Assembly (NCBI RefSeq): GCF_024505145.1
Contig: NZ_JANIAA010000009.1
Location: 225,647-289,646, forward strand
Reading direction: 5' to 3'
DNA: 64,000 bases
Source of the DNA: Streptomyces rugosispiralis
GTDB lineage: Bacteria > Actinomycetota > Actinomycetes > Streptomycetales > Streptomycetaceae
Shown: positions 16,801 to 24,489 of the stretch, piece by piece
How the letters are laid out: the number at the start of each line of letters is the position of its first letter
Numbering within the stretch: position 1 is the first letter of the stretch
Position numbers and translations under genes: made by a program
The notes under the pieces: model-generated
Told to the model about the DNA's origin: nothing
The model's input: only the letters and a program-made list of their open reading frames with translations
Databases searched by the model: none

Positions 16801-18057
16801 GTGCCGGGCCACCCACCACAACCTGGCCAACGGCCCGATCCCCGATGTATCGGTCATGGCCTATGAACAGCCCGACGGCGGTATCCGCATCGACCTGAAC
16901 GGCAACGCCGACCTCTACGGCCCCCAGGACCTGGCCGACCACCAGCGACGACTCTTCGCCTTGTTGGAGGCGGTGGTGGTGGATGCGGGGCGGTGTGTGG
17001 GTGGCGTGGAATTGGTGTCGGTGGCGGAGCGTGGGGTGTTGTTGGAGTGGGGGAGTGGTGGTGCGGGAACGGCGCCTGCGGTGTTGGGCGAGCGGATGGT
17101 GGGCTGTGGGGACGGTGTGCTTGCAGTGAGGTGCGGCCAAGTGTCCCTGACTTACGCGGAGTTGGGTTCGCGGTCGGATCGGTTGGCGCGGTTTTTGGTG
17201 GGGTGTGGGGTGGGGCCGGAGCGGTTGGTGGCGGTGGCGTTGCCGCGTTCGGTGGATCTGGTGGTGGTGTTGCTGGCGGTGTTGAAGGCGGGTGGTGCGT
17301 ACGTACCGGTGGATCCGGGGTTTCCGGCGGAGCGGGTGCGGTTCATGGTGGAGGATGCCGGGCCGGTGTTGGTGGTGGCGTCGGGTGATGTGGCGGGGCG
17401 GTTGCCGTCGTTGGATGTGCCGGTGGTGGTGCTGGACGATCCGGAGACGGCGCGGGAGGTGGACGAGCGGCCGGGTACGGCGCTGACGGATGAGGATCGT
17501 CTGGCGCCGCCGCATCCCTCGCATCCGGCGTATGTGATGTGCACCTCCGGCTCGACCGGCCACCCCAAGGGCGTGGTGGTGTCCCACCAGAGCCTGCTCA
17601 ACACGGTCGCGTGGGCCGTCGACACCCTGGGGACGCGGGCCCTCTCCCACGTGATGATGTCCGCCTCGGCGAGTTTCGACGTATCCGCCTTCGAGCTGTT
17701 CGCGCCGCTCGCGTCCGGTGGATGCGTGGAGATCGTGGACGATGCCGTGGCCCTGGTGGGGCGGTTACCCCACCGGCCGGAAACGAGCCTGGTGAGCGGC
17801 GTCCCCTCGGCCCTGGTCCAGGTCGCGAAGGCCATCGGGCCACGGGACTTCCCGGGCGTCGTGGTCTGCGCCGGGGAGGCCCTGTCGGGCCCGGCGGCTC
17901 GCGCCATCGGTGACGCCCTGCCGGCTGCCGGGTGCTCAACGCCTACGGCCCGACGGAGGCCACGGTCTACGCGACGGCCGGGTGGTACGACGCCGAGGCC
18001 GATGGCGCCGCACCGATCGGTGGGCCGATCGCCGGTATGCGGGTGTATATGCTCCAG
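16801..18057 (+). pseudogene. NRPS condensation/adenylation fragment with frameshift
   Basis: The fragment opens in the last part of a condensation domain (HHNLANGPIPDVSV) and continues through an adenylation domain with LTYAELGSRSDRLAR (A2 region), TSGSTGHPKGVVVSHQ (A3) and SFDVSAFELF (A4). Near 17930 the frame breaks: GDALPAAG ends one frame while VLNAYGPTEATVYATAG (A5) continues in another, an indel of one base. The domain then ends abruptly near 18057, without A6-A10 or a carrier domain. Codon style changes within it: about 16980-17510 is strongly G-rich (GTG, GGG, GCG codons), whereas the flanks are C-rich, as if two A-domain sources had recombined. Confidence 0.88.
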
Positions 18058-18720
18058 CAGTCGGCCCGCCTGAGCCGCCAACGCCCCCGCACTACGCCCA
18101 GACACCACCCACGGCGTCACCCCAGATGCCACACCCCCACCAGCGGAAACCACCTCCACACCCGAGTCCTCATCCACCGGTGCTTCCTCAAGGACAACGT
18201 GGGCATTGGTCCCCGACACACCAAAGGAAGACACCCCAGCCCGCCGAACCCGCTCCCCACGCGACCAGGCGACGGGCTCAGTCAGCAGCTCCACAGCGCC
18301 CGCGTCCCAGCCAACATGCGAGGACGGCTGGTCCACATGCAACGTACGCGGCAGCATCTCTCGGCGCAGGGCCATGACCATCTTGATCACACCACCCACA
18401 CCAGCAGCAGCCTGCGCATGACCGATATTCGACTTCAACGACCCCAGCCGCAGCGGCCTACCGTCTTCCCGCCCCTGCCCGTAAGTGGCTAGCAGCGCGT
18501 ACGCCTCAATGGGATCACCCAACCGAGTCCCGGTCCCATGCCCCTCGACAGCATCCACATCCGCCGCCGACAACCGCGCATTGGCCAGCGCCTGCCGAAT
18601 CACACGCTCCTGCGACGGACCATTCGGCGCCGTCAACCCATTCGACGCACCATCCTGATTCACCGCAGAACCACGCACCACCGCCAACACCCGATGCCCC
18701 CGCGCCCGCGCATCCCGGGA
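18058..18720 (-). pseudogene. type I PKS ketosynthase, C-terminal half
   Basis: About 220 residues of a modular ketosynthase: GHRVLAVVRGSAVNQDGASN, the catalytic-histidine motifs EGHGTGTRLGDP and LKSNIGHAQAAAGVGG, and the GVSSFGVSGTNAHVVLEE end. A short KS-AT linker (SGRSAGALAAQAGRLLEH) follows. The active-site cysteine half is missing upstream, and the sequence stops in the linker where it meets the NRPS fragment tail-to-tail. No start, acyltransferase or carrier domain remains. Confidence 0.88.
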
Positions 18721-18883
18721 GGTGTTCAACGCCCGCACGCTCAGGGCGCTGCTGCGAGGTCCTCGCCATCCCGCACAGTACGACCTTCCCCCCCGAGCAC
18801 ACCGGACTCCCCGCGCCGACGGGCTGCCCCCCGCGCCCGTCCACGGCACCGGAGGGCGGGCCCGCGGCGCCCGTACCCACGAC

Positions 18884-18943
18884 GGACGAGACGTACACGG
18901 ACGAGACGTACACGGACGAGACGCGCACGGACGAGACGTACGA
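18884..18943. repeat. 15-bp tandem repeat, four copies
   Basis: GGACGAGACGTACAC occurs twice perfectly and twice with two or three changes. In the frame of the following SnoaL-like start it reads as DETYT repeats, but a ribosome site (GAGGGAAGGA) lies between the array and the ATG, so the array is more likely non-coding or a remnant tail. Confidence 0.8.
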
Positions 18944-18956
18944 GGGAAGGACCCCG

Positions 18957-19218
18957 ATGGTGGAGAGCGAGACCGAGAAGAAGGCCGTGGTCGCCGTGCT
19001 GGAGCGGCTGGGCGCGGCCTGGTCGGAGCTGGACGCTCGGGCGCTGGCGGATGTGTTCACCGCCGAGGCGACCATGATCGCTTTCGGATATCTGCGCAAG
19101 GCCGGAGGTGACCGCGGAGAACGCGATCCGCTCCACCTGGGCGCTGGTCAAACAGGACGGTGAGTGGCGCGTCGCCGCGTACCACAACAGCCCCGCCAAG
19201 GAGGACATGCCCGTGTGA
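18957..19218 (+). pseudogene. SgcJ/EcaC-type SnoaL-like protein, internally deleted
   Basis: The N-terminus (ETEKKAVVAVLERLGAAWSE...DVFTAEATM) and the C-terminus (STWALVKQDGEWRVAAYHNS) of a SnoaL-like alpha+beta barrel protein are both present. The central 70 or so residues are missing, and the two parts are in different frames, joined near 19100. A good AAGGA ribosome site precedes ATG 18957. The intact family has about 130-150 residues and is common in antibiotic clusters. This is the last member of the pseudogene block. Confidence 0.75.
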
Positions 19219-19250
19219 CCCGGCAAACCGGGCCCGCCCACGAGGTCTAA

Positions 19251-19276
19251 GCCGCTCCCGCCTCGGCGGGAGCGGC
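19251..19276. terminator. GC-rich hairpin
   Basis: GCCGCTCCCGC and GCGGGAGCGGC form an 11-bp perfect stem with a 4-base loop, between the SnoaL remnant and the promoter of the transporter operon. No T-run follows, as is usual in Streptomyces. Confidence 0.6.
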
Positions 19277-19321
19277 CCGCTGAGCCCAAGCCGTCACGTT
19301 TCGGTAACCAGGCGGAAACCC

Positions 19322-19351
19322 TTGACGTTTCTCATGGCTGGTTCTTAATCT
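19322..19351 (+). promoter_or_regulatory. predicted promoter of the transporter/GlpK-like operon
   Basis: TTGACG (19322-19327) and TAATCT (19346-19351) are 18 bp apart on the plus strand. The region around it is A+T-richer than the window average. The transcript would have a leader of about 150 nt before the transporter start at 19509. Confidence 0.5.
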
Positions 19352-19508
19352 CGCTGCACCGCGTAGTTGGCGGTTCCAGCAGTTCACGTGCTGCGGCGCT
19401 TTCCGCAGTTTTTGGCAGGCACAGACATAGACCACCTGTCGGTGGCTTCGTCGTGCCTGTTTTCTGTGCTCCCCGTGCCGCCGGTAGGTCTTCCTCGAAG
19501 GCGGATTC

Positions 19509-20939
19509 ATGGCACAACGTCCGAGCGTCAGAAGCATCGCCGACGTCGTTGCGCTCATCGATGGGCTGGGAAAGATCACCGGCCGGGCGCAGATCATCTG
19601 GTTTCTCGTGTTCGGCGGGCTGTTCCTCGACGCCTACTCGAACGCGGCGCTGAGCGCCGGTCTGGGGCCCATGACGACCCAGATGGAGCTCACCAGCACC
19701 CAGGTCTCGATCCTCACGGCCACTGCCCCGGCGCTGGCCATCATCTTCAACCCCCTCGGTGGCTGGCTCGCCACCCGCATCGGCCGCGTTCCCCCACTGC
19801 TCATCGCCAAGGTGTTCGCGATCGCGGGTGGCCTGCTCGCCGCGCTCGCCGGTGGCTTCACCGTGGTGTGGCTCGGCCGGGTCCTGGTGGGTGTCGCGTA
19901 CGGCATCGACTTCGCGGTCGCCATGGCGCTGCTCGCCGAGTACACGCCCGCGAAGCTGGGCGGCCGGCTCAATCTGTGGCAAGCCGTCTGGTACGTCGCC
20001 ACCACCAGCAACCTGGCCCTGGCCCTGGTCTTCTTCAACCTGGACGTCGGCGCCGACATCTGGCGCTGGTCGGTCGGCTCGGCCGCGGTCGTCGCCGTCG
20101 CGCTGCTGCTGAGCCAGGCGCTGATGCTCAAGGAGAGCCCCACCTGGCTGGCCAGCAAGGGCCGGCTGGACGAGTCCGTCGCCAACCTGGACCGGATCTA
20201 CGGGATCAAGGCCGTCGTCGGTACGCCCGACGCGATGACCCGCACCGCGGCTGACGCACCGGTCATCGGGTTCCGCCACACCGGGCTGCTGTTCAAGGGC
20301 GAGTACCTGCCGCGTACGGTCCTCGCATCGGTGATCTCGCTCGGGCAGTCGATGCAGTACTTCGCGGTCGGCTGGTACCTCCCGCTGATCAGCCTGACGA
20401 TCTTCGGCGAGAGCTTCGAGAAGGCCACCGTCGGCTCGATGGTGTTCAACGCCTTCGGTATCGCGGGCGGGCTGCTGTCCGCGTACTTCGGCCGCCGCCT
20501 CGGGCTGCGGCTCAGCTCCGCCGCCGGTTTCGCCGGGGTCTTCGTGGCCCTGGTGGCGATGGGGCTGACCTTCGAGAAGGTGCCCACGGCCGTGGCGTTC
20601 CTGCTGCCGGTGCTGTTCATCCTCTGCCACTCGGCGGGCCCCGGCGCCAACGGCAAGTCCATCGCCGCGCTCTCGTACACCAGTGACGTCCGCGCCCTGG
20701 GCACCGGTGTCACCGGTATGATCGGTAGTTTCGGCAGTGTCGCCGGGCTGTATCTGTTTCCGCAGGTCAAGGACTCGCTCGGACTCGCCGACACTTTCCT
20801 GACGCTGTCCGTCGTGCCGCTGCTCGGCCTGATCACCTGCCTGGTGATCAAGTGGGATCCGACGAAGGCCGCCTCGCCCGACGAGGTCGCCGGACAGGAT
20901 CTCGACGCCTCCGCGGTGCCCTCCGTGGCCGCGCGCTGA
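19509..20939 (+). CDS. MFS transporter, sugar-porter-like
   Basis: A 476-residue protein with 12 predicted membrane helices, an amphipathic N-terminus and the MFS loop motif RIGRVPPL between helices 2 and 3. The GRVLVGVAYGIDFAVAMALLAEYTP stretch around helices 4-5 resembles the sugar porter family, and the central loop between helices 6 and 7 is about 60 residues. It is probably the uptake system for the substrate of the downstream kinase, in place of the GlpF facilitator usual for glycerol operons. GAAGGCGG precedes ATG 19509. The 225-bp gap to the kinase gene holds a pyrimidine tract. Confidence 0.85.
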   Translation: MAQRPSVRSIADVVALIDGLGKITGRAQIIWFLVFGGLFLDAYSNAALSAGLGPMTTQMELTSTQVSILTATAPALAIIFNPLGGWLATRIGRVPPLLIAKVFAIAGGLLAALAGGFTVVWLGRVLVGVAYGIDFAVAMALLAEYTPAKLGGRLNLWQAVWYVATTSNLALALVFFNLDVGADIWRWSVGSAAVVAVALLLSQALMLKESPTWLASKGRLDESVANLDRIYGIKAVVGTPDAMTRTAADAPVIGFRHTGLLFKGEYLPRTVLASVISLGQSMQYFAVGWYLPLISLTIFGESFEKATVGSMVFNAFGIAGGLLSAYFGRRLGLRLSSAAGFAGVFVALVAMGLTFEKVPTAVAFLLPVLFILCHSAGPGANGKSIAALSYTSDVRALGTGVTGMIGSFGSVAGLYLFPQVKDSLGLADTFLTLSVVPLLGLITCLVIKWDPTKAASPDEVAGQDLDASAVPSVAAR

Positions 20940-20970
20940 CCCGCCGCCGGACCCGGCGCACCGCGCGGTG

Positions 20971-21128
20971 GTCCCCCCTCCGGGTGCATCCCCTCCGTAA
21001 CCCTTCCCTCCGGGTGCGTCCCTTCCGTAACCCGTCCCTCCGCCTTCGTCCCCTCCCAATCCCTCCGCTCCCCATCCCTCCCCTCCCAATCCCTCCCCTC
21101 TCTGTCCCTCCGCTCCCCATCCCTCCGC
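20971..21128 (+). promoter_or_regulatory. C/T-rich, nearly G-free tract (possible Rho-utilisation site)
   Basis: About 158 bases are almost all pyrimidine on the plus strand, built of degenerate direct repeats (CCCTCCGGGTGC.TCCC.TCCGTAACC twice, 30 bp apart, then CCCTCC/CCCAATCCCTCC units). In the transcript this is a long C-rich, G-poor, unstructured RNA, the composition bound by Rho. It lies between the transporter and kinase genes of an operon that also encodes a GlpP-type antiterminator. The composition is directly visible; the role is inference. The duplex could also form a triplex (H-DNA). Confidence 0.5.
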
Positions 21129-21164
21129 GCGGCTCGCTCGCGACGCTCGAATGAAAGGGCTGCC

Positions 21165-22742
21165 ATGACCCAGACGTTCCCCGGGGCCTCTCCACGGCGC
21201 GGTGTGCTGTCCATCGACGAGGGCACCACGGGCACCCGGGCCGGAGTCGTGCTCGACTCGGGCGCCGCCCACGAGGTGTTCTACCGGCCGATCCGAGTCA
21301 GCCATCCGAATGACCTCTCGGTCGAGCAGGACCCGATGGAGATCTGGACCGCCACTCTCGAGGTGGCGCGCCGGGCCGTCGGCGGGGCACGCGAGGACGG
21401 CATCGAGATCACCTCGGTCGCGCTGTCCACACAGCGTGCCACGGCGATGCTGTGGGACCGGGTCACCGGGCGGCCGCTACTGCCCGCGGTGGTGTGGCAG
21501 GACCGCAGGTACGCACATGAGCTCACCGCCTACGGCGCGGAGTGGGACGCCCTCCTGCTGGCCCGGCAGGGCCGGCCGGTCGGCGCCCGCGCGCCGTTCC
21601 TCTGGGCCGCCCGGCAGATCGCCGCCCACTCGGAGGTGGCCGAGGCGCACCGGGCCGGACGGCTGCTCTTCGGCACCGTCGACACCTGGCTGATCTGGCG
21701 CCTCACCGGTGGCGCCGTGCACGCCACCACCCCGACCAACGCCGCGTCCACCGGCGGCTACCTGCTGGAGCGGCACGCCTGGGACGAGGAGTGGATCGGC
21801 CACCTCGGCTTCCCCCTCGATCTGCTGCCGGAGCTACGCTCCGACGACAGCGGTTTCGGTACGACCGACCCGGCCGCCCTCGGGATCGCCGTCCCGCTGG
21901 CCGCCTCCATGGGCGACCAGCACGCCGCACTCGTCGCGCTCGGCGGTCTCGCCGCCGGGCAGGGCATGTGCATGTACGGGACCGGCGCGTTCGTCGACGC
22001 GGCGACCGGCACCACGCCCGCCCTGCCCCGGCCGGACATCTCCGGGGTGCTCGCCCAGCCCGGCCGGCGGCAGGGCGACATCAGCCACTACAGCCTGGAG
22101 GCGTACACCTCCACCGTGGGTTCGGCGCTGCGCTGGCTCTGTGCCGATCTGGGCCTGTTCGCATCGCCGGAGGAGCTCGGTGAGGAAGCGGGCCGGGTCC
22201 CCACCCGGCCGGGCCGCACCCCGCGTTTCGTCCCGGCGCTCGCCGGGGTCCGTACGCCGGTCTGGCACCCGGAGGCCACCGCGTCCCTCACCGGGCTCAC
22301 TCTCGCCACCACGCGCGCCGATCTCGCCCGCGCCGTGCTCGACGGGATCGCGCACTCGGTGTGCGATCTGATCGACGGGGTCGCCGACACCATGGGCACC
22401 CCGTTCACCCGGCTCCGGGTCGGCGGCGGGGTCTCCGGCAGCGACCCGCTGATGCGGATCCAGGCCGACCTGACCGGCCTGCCGCTGGAACGGGTCGCCG
22501 ACTCCGCCACCGCGAGCCTGCGCGGCACCGCGTATCTGGCGGGTGTCACCCAGGGCCTGTGGTCCTCGCTCGAAGAGGTCGTCGCGGCGCAGCCGCAGGG
22601 CCGGGTCTTCGAGCCCGCGATCACGGCGACCGAACGCAGCGAGCAGCGGGCCGCCTGGCGCGACGTGCTGATCGCCCACCTCGGCGACCCCGCGCTGCTC
22701 CCCCCGCGGGATGGCGCGCCCGAACCTCATACCCCCCACTGA
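21165..22742 (+). CDS. FGGY-family kinase, glycerol kinase-like
   Basis: A 525-residue FGGY sugar/polyol kinase with phosphate loop DEGTTGTRAG near residue 18, WQDRR and GDQHAAL (Asp251, the expected catalytic base), and the ATP-binding VGGGVSGSDPLMRIQADLTG near residue 420. Overall it is most like GlpK. Of the residues that contact glycerol in E. coli GlpK, Arg83 is kept (Arg91) but Glu84 is Ala92 (QRAT instead of QRET). The tyrosine of the PYFS motif is absent (APFLW). Specificity may therefore differ from glycerol. ATG 21165 follows AAAGGG. The product would be a polyol phosphate for the next enzyme. Confidence 0.85.
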   Translation: MTQTFPGASPRRGVLSIDEGTTGTRAGVVLDSGAAHEVFYRPIRVSHPNDLSVEQDPMEIWTATLEVARRAVGGAREDGIEITSVALSTQRATAMLWDRVTGRPLLPAVVWQDRRYAHELTAYGAEWDALLLARQGRPVGARAPFLWAARQIAAHSEVAEAHRAGRLLFGTVDTWLIWRLTGGAVHATTPTNAASTGGYLLERHAWDEEWIGHLGFPLDLLPELRSDDSGFGTTDPAALGIAVPLAASMGDQHAALVALGGLAAGQGMCMYGTGAFVDAATGTTPALPRPDISGVLAQPGRRQGDISHYSLEAYTSTVGSALRWLCADLGLFASPEELGEEAGRVPTRPGRTPRFVPALAGVRTPVWHPEATASLTGLTLATTRADLARAVLDGIAHSVCDLIDGVADTMGTPFTRLRVGGGVSGSDPLMRIQADLTGLPLERVADSATASLRGTAYLAGVTQGLWSSLEEVVAAQPQGRVFEPAITATERSEQRAAWRDVLIAHLGDPALLPPRDGAPEPHTPH

Positions 22743-22815
22743 CGGCCCACCGACCGTCGCACTGGCGGCCCGCCGACCACGCGGCCGCCGTACCGGAACA
22801 CCAGGAGTTGATGTT

Positions 22816-24489
22816 GTGATCACCATGCCCGCCCGGAAACCGCGGCGCAGCGCCGCGGCGACCCGCCGAACGCCACTGCTGCTCGACCGGGCAGCCCTCA
22901 AGCGCCGGCTGGCCGACGACACCTATGACGTGCTCGTCATCGGCGGCGGCATCACCGGGGCGTACGCCGTGCTCGACGCCGCCTCGCGCGGGCTGCGCGC
23001 GGCGCTGATCGAGAAGGACGACTTCGCCTCCGGCACCTCGTCGAAGTCCTCGAAGATGGTGCACGGCGGTCTGCGCTACATCGAGCAGGGCAACGTCAAT
23101 CTGGTCCGCCACTCGCTCCTGGAGCGCCACCGCTTCCGGAAGAACGCCCCGCACCTGGTGCACCGGCTGCCGTTCCTCTTCCCGATCCTGGAGAAGGAGG
23201 GTGTCTTCGACGCCCGCCTCGCCAAGGGTTTCGAGGGCCTGCTGTGGACGTACGACCTGGTCGGCGGCTGGCGGATCGGCAAGCTCCACCAGCGGCTCAC
23301 CGTTCCCGAGGTGCTCGCGCAGGCGCCGACACTGCGCGCCGAGAACCTCCGGGGCGGGCTGATGTACTTCGACGCCCGCACCGACGACGCCCGGCTCGTC
23401 CTCACCATCGTCCGCACCGCCGCCGCGCTCGGCGCGACGATCCTCAACGGTGCCAAGGCCGAGAGTCTGCTGATGCGGACGGACCAGGTGGCCGGTGCCC
23501 GGGTCACGGCGGACGGCGACACCTTCGACATCCGCTCGCGGGCCGTCGTCAACGCCACCGGGGTGTGGACCGACGAGCTCGACGCGAAGGCGGACGACGG
23601 CCACCAGCCGCAGGTCCGCCCGGCCAAGGGCGTGCACATCGTGGTCCCCTGGGACAAGGTGCGGATCAACTGCACGGTCACCGTGCCGATCCCCGGCCGG
23701 GCCCGCCGCGCGACCTGCACCCGCTGGGGCAACAGCGTCGTGCTGGGCACCACCGACGAGGACTACCAGGGCTCCCCGGACGATGTGCACTGCACCCGCG
23801 AGGAGATGAACTTCCTGCTGGAGGGCGCCAACACCGCCTTCGACGGAAAGCTCACCGCGGACGATGTGGTCGGCTCCATCGGCGGTCTGCGCCCGCTGGT
23901 CGGCGGCAAGGAGGGCGCCACCCTCGATATGCGCCGCGACCACCACATCACCGTCGGCCGCACCGGAATGGTGACGGTGACCGGCGGGAAGCTCACCACC
24001 AGCCGGCACATGGGCGAGCTCGTCGTCGACAAGGTGATGACGGTCCTCGGCCGCAGGGGGAGGAGCCGCACCACCGATCTCCCGCTCCTCGGCGGCGCCG
24101 GTTACGACGCCGAAGCCGTCGCCGCGTCCGGTGGCATCGCCGCCCACCTGGGCGAGCGCTTCGGCACCGAGGCCCGCTTCGTCGGCGACCTCATCCAGGA
24201 CGACCCGTCGCTGGCCGAGCCGATCGTCGCCGGACTCCCGTACACCAAGGCCGAGGTCGTGTACGCGGCCCGTGCCGAGCTGGCCCGGTCGGTCGACGAC
24301 GTCCTCTCCCGCCGCACCCGCGCCCGGCTGTTCGCCCGGGACGCCTCCGCGGACGCCGCCGAGGCCGTCGGCGCGCTCCTCGGCCGGGAACTGAACCTCA
24401 CGGAGGCCGAGGTCGAGCGCTCGGTCGCCGAGTACCTCGCAGCCGTCCGCCACGAAAAGTCCGTACTCCTCGAAGGGGCAGCAGCATGA
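22816..24489 (+). CDS. GlpD-like FAD glycerol-3-phosphate dehydrogenase
   Basis: A 557-residue flavoprotein with FAD dinucleotide motif VLVIGGGITGAYAVLDAA near residue 42, followed by EKDDFASGTSSKSSKMVHGG and GLRYIEQGN, both diagnostic of GlpD. The DAO C-terminal cap domain (about 400-540) is complete. It oxidises a polyol phosphate to the keto phosphate at the membrane, passing electrons to quinone. GTG 22816 is chosen because AGGAG lies eight bases upstream; a longer reading from 22711 would overlap the kinase gene by 32 bp and add a low-complexity tail. The stop overlaps the next start by 4 bp. Confidence 0.88.
   Translation: MITMPARKPRRSAAATRRTPLLLDRAALKRRLADDTYDVLVIGGGITGAYAVLDAASRGLRAALIEKDDFASGTSSKSSKMVHGGLRYIEQGNVNLVRHSLLERHRFRKNAPHLVHRLPFLFPILEKEGVFDARLAKGFEGLLWTYDLVGGWRIGKLHQRLTVPEVLAQAPTLRAENLRGGLMYFDARTDDARLVLTIVRTAAALGATILNGAKAESLLMRTDQVAGARVTADGDTFDIRSRAVVNATGVWTDELDAKADDGHQPQVRPAKGVHIVVPWDKVRINCTVTVPIPGRARRATCTRWGNSVVLGTTDEDYQGSPDDVHCTREEMNFLLEGANTAFDGKLTADDVVGSIGGLRPLVGGKEGATLDMRRDHHITVGRTGMVTVTGGKLTTSRHMGELVVDKVMTVLGRRGRSRTTDLPLLGGAGYDAEAVAASGGIAAHLGERFGTEARFVGDLIQDDPSLAEPIVAGLPYTKAEVVYAARAELARSVDDVLSRRTRARLFARDASADAAEAVGALLGRELNLTEAEVERSVAEYLAAVRHEKSVLLEGAAA

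Noticed and set aside
16433..17650. A single 405-residue P450-containing protein
   Set aside because: Only the last 119 residues are P450; the rest is antisense of the NRPS fragment, so the gene is truncated.
18884..18956. In-frame N-terminal extension of the SnoaL-like protein through the DETYT repeats
   Set aside because: A strong ribosome site lies between the repeats and the ATG at 18957, and homologues start at that ATG.
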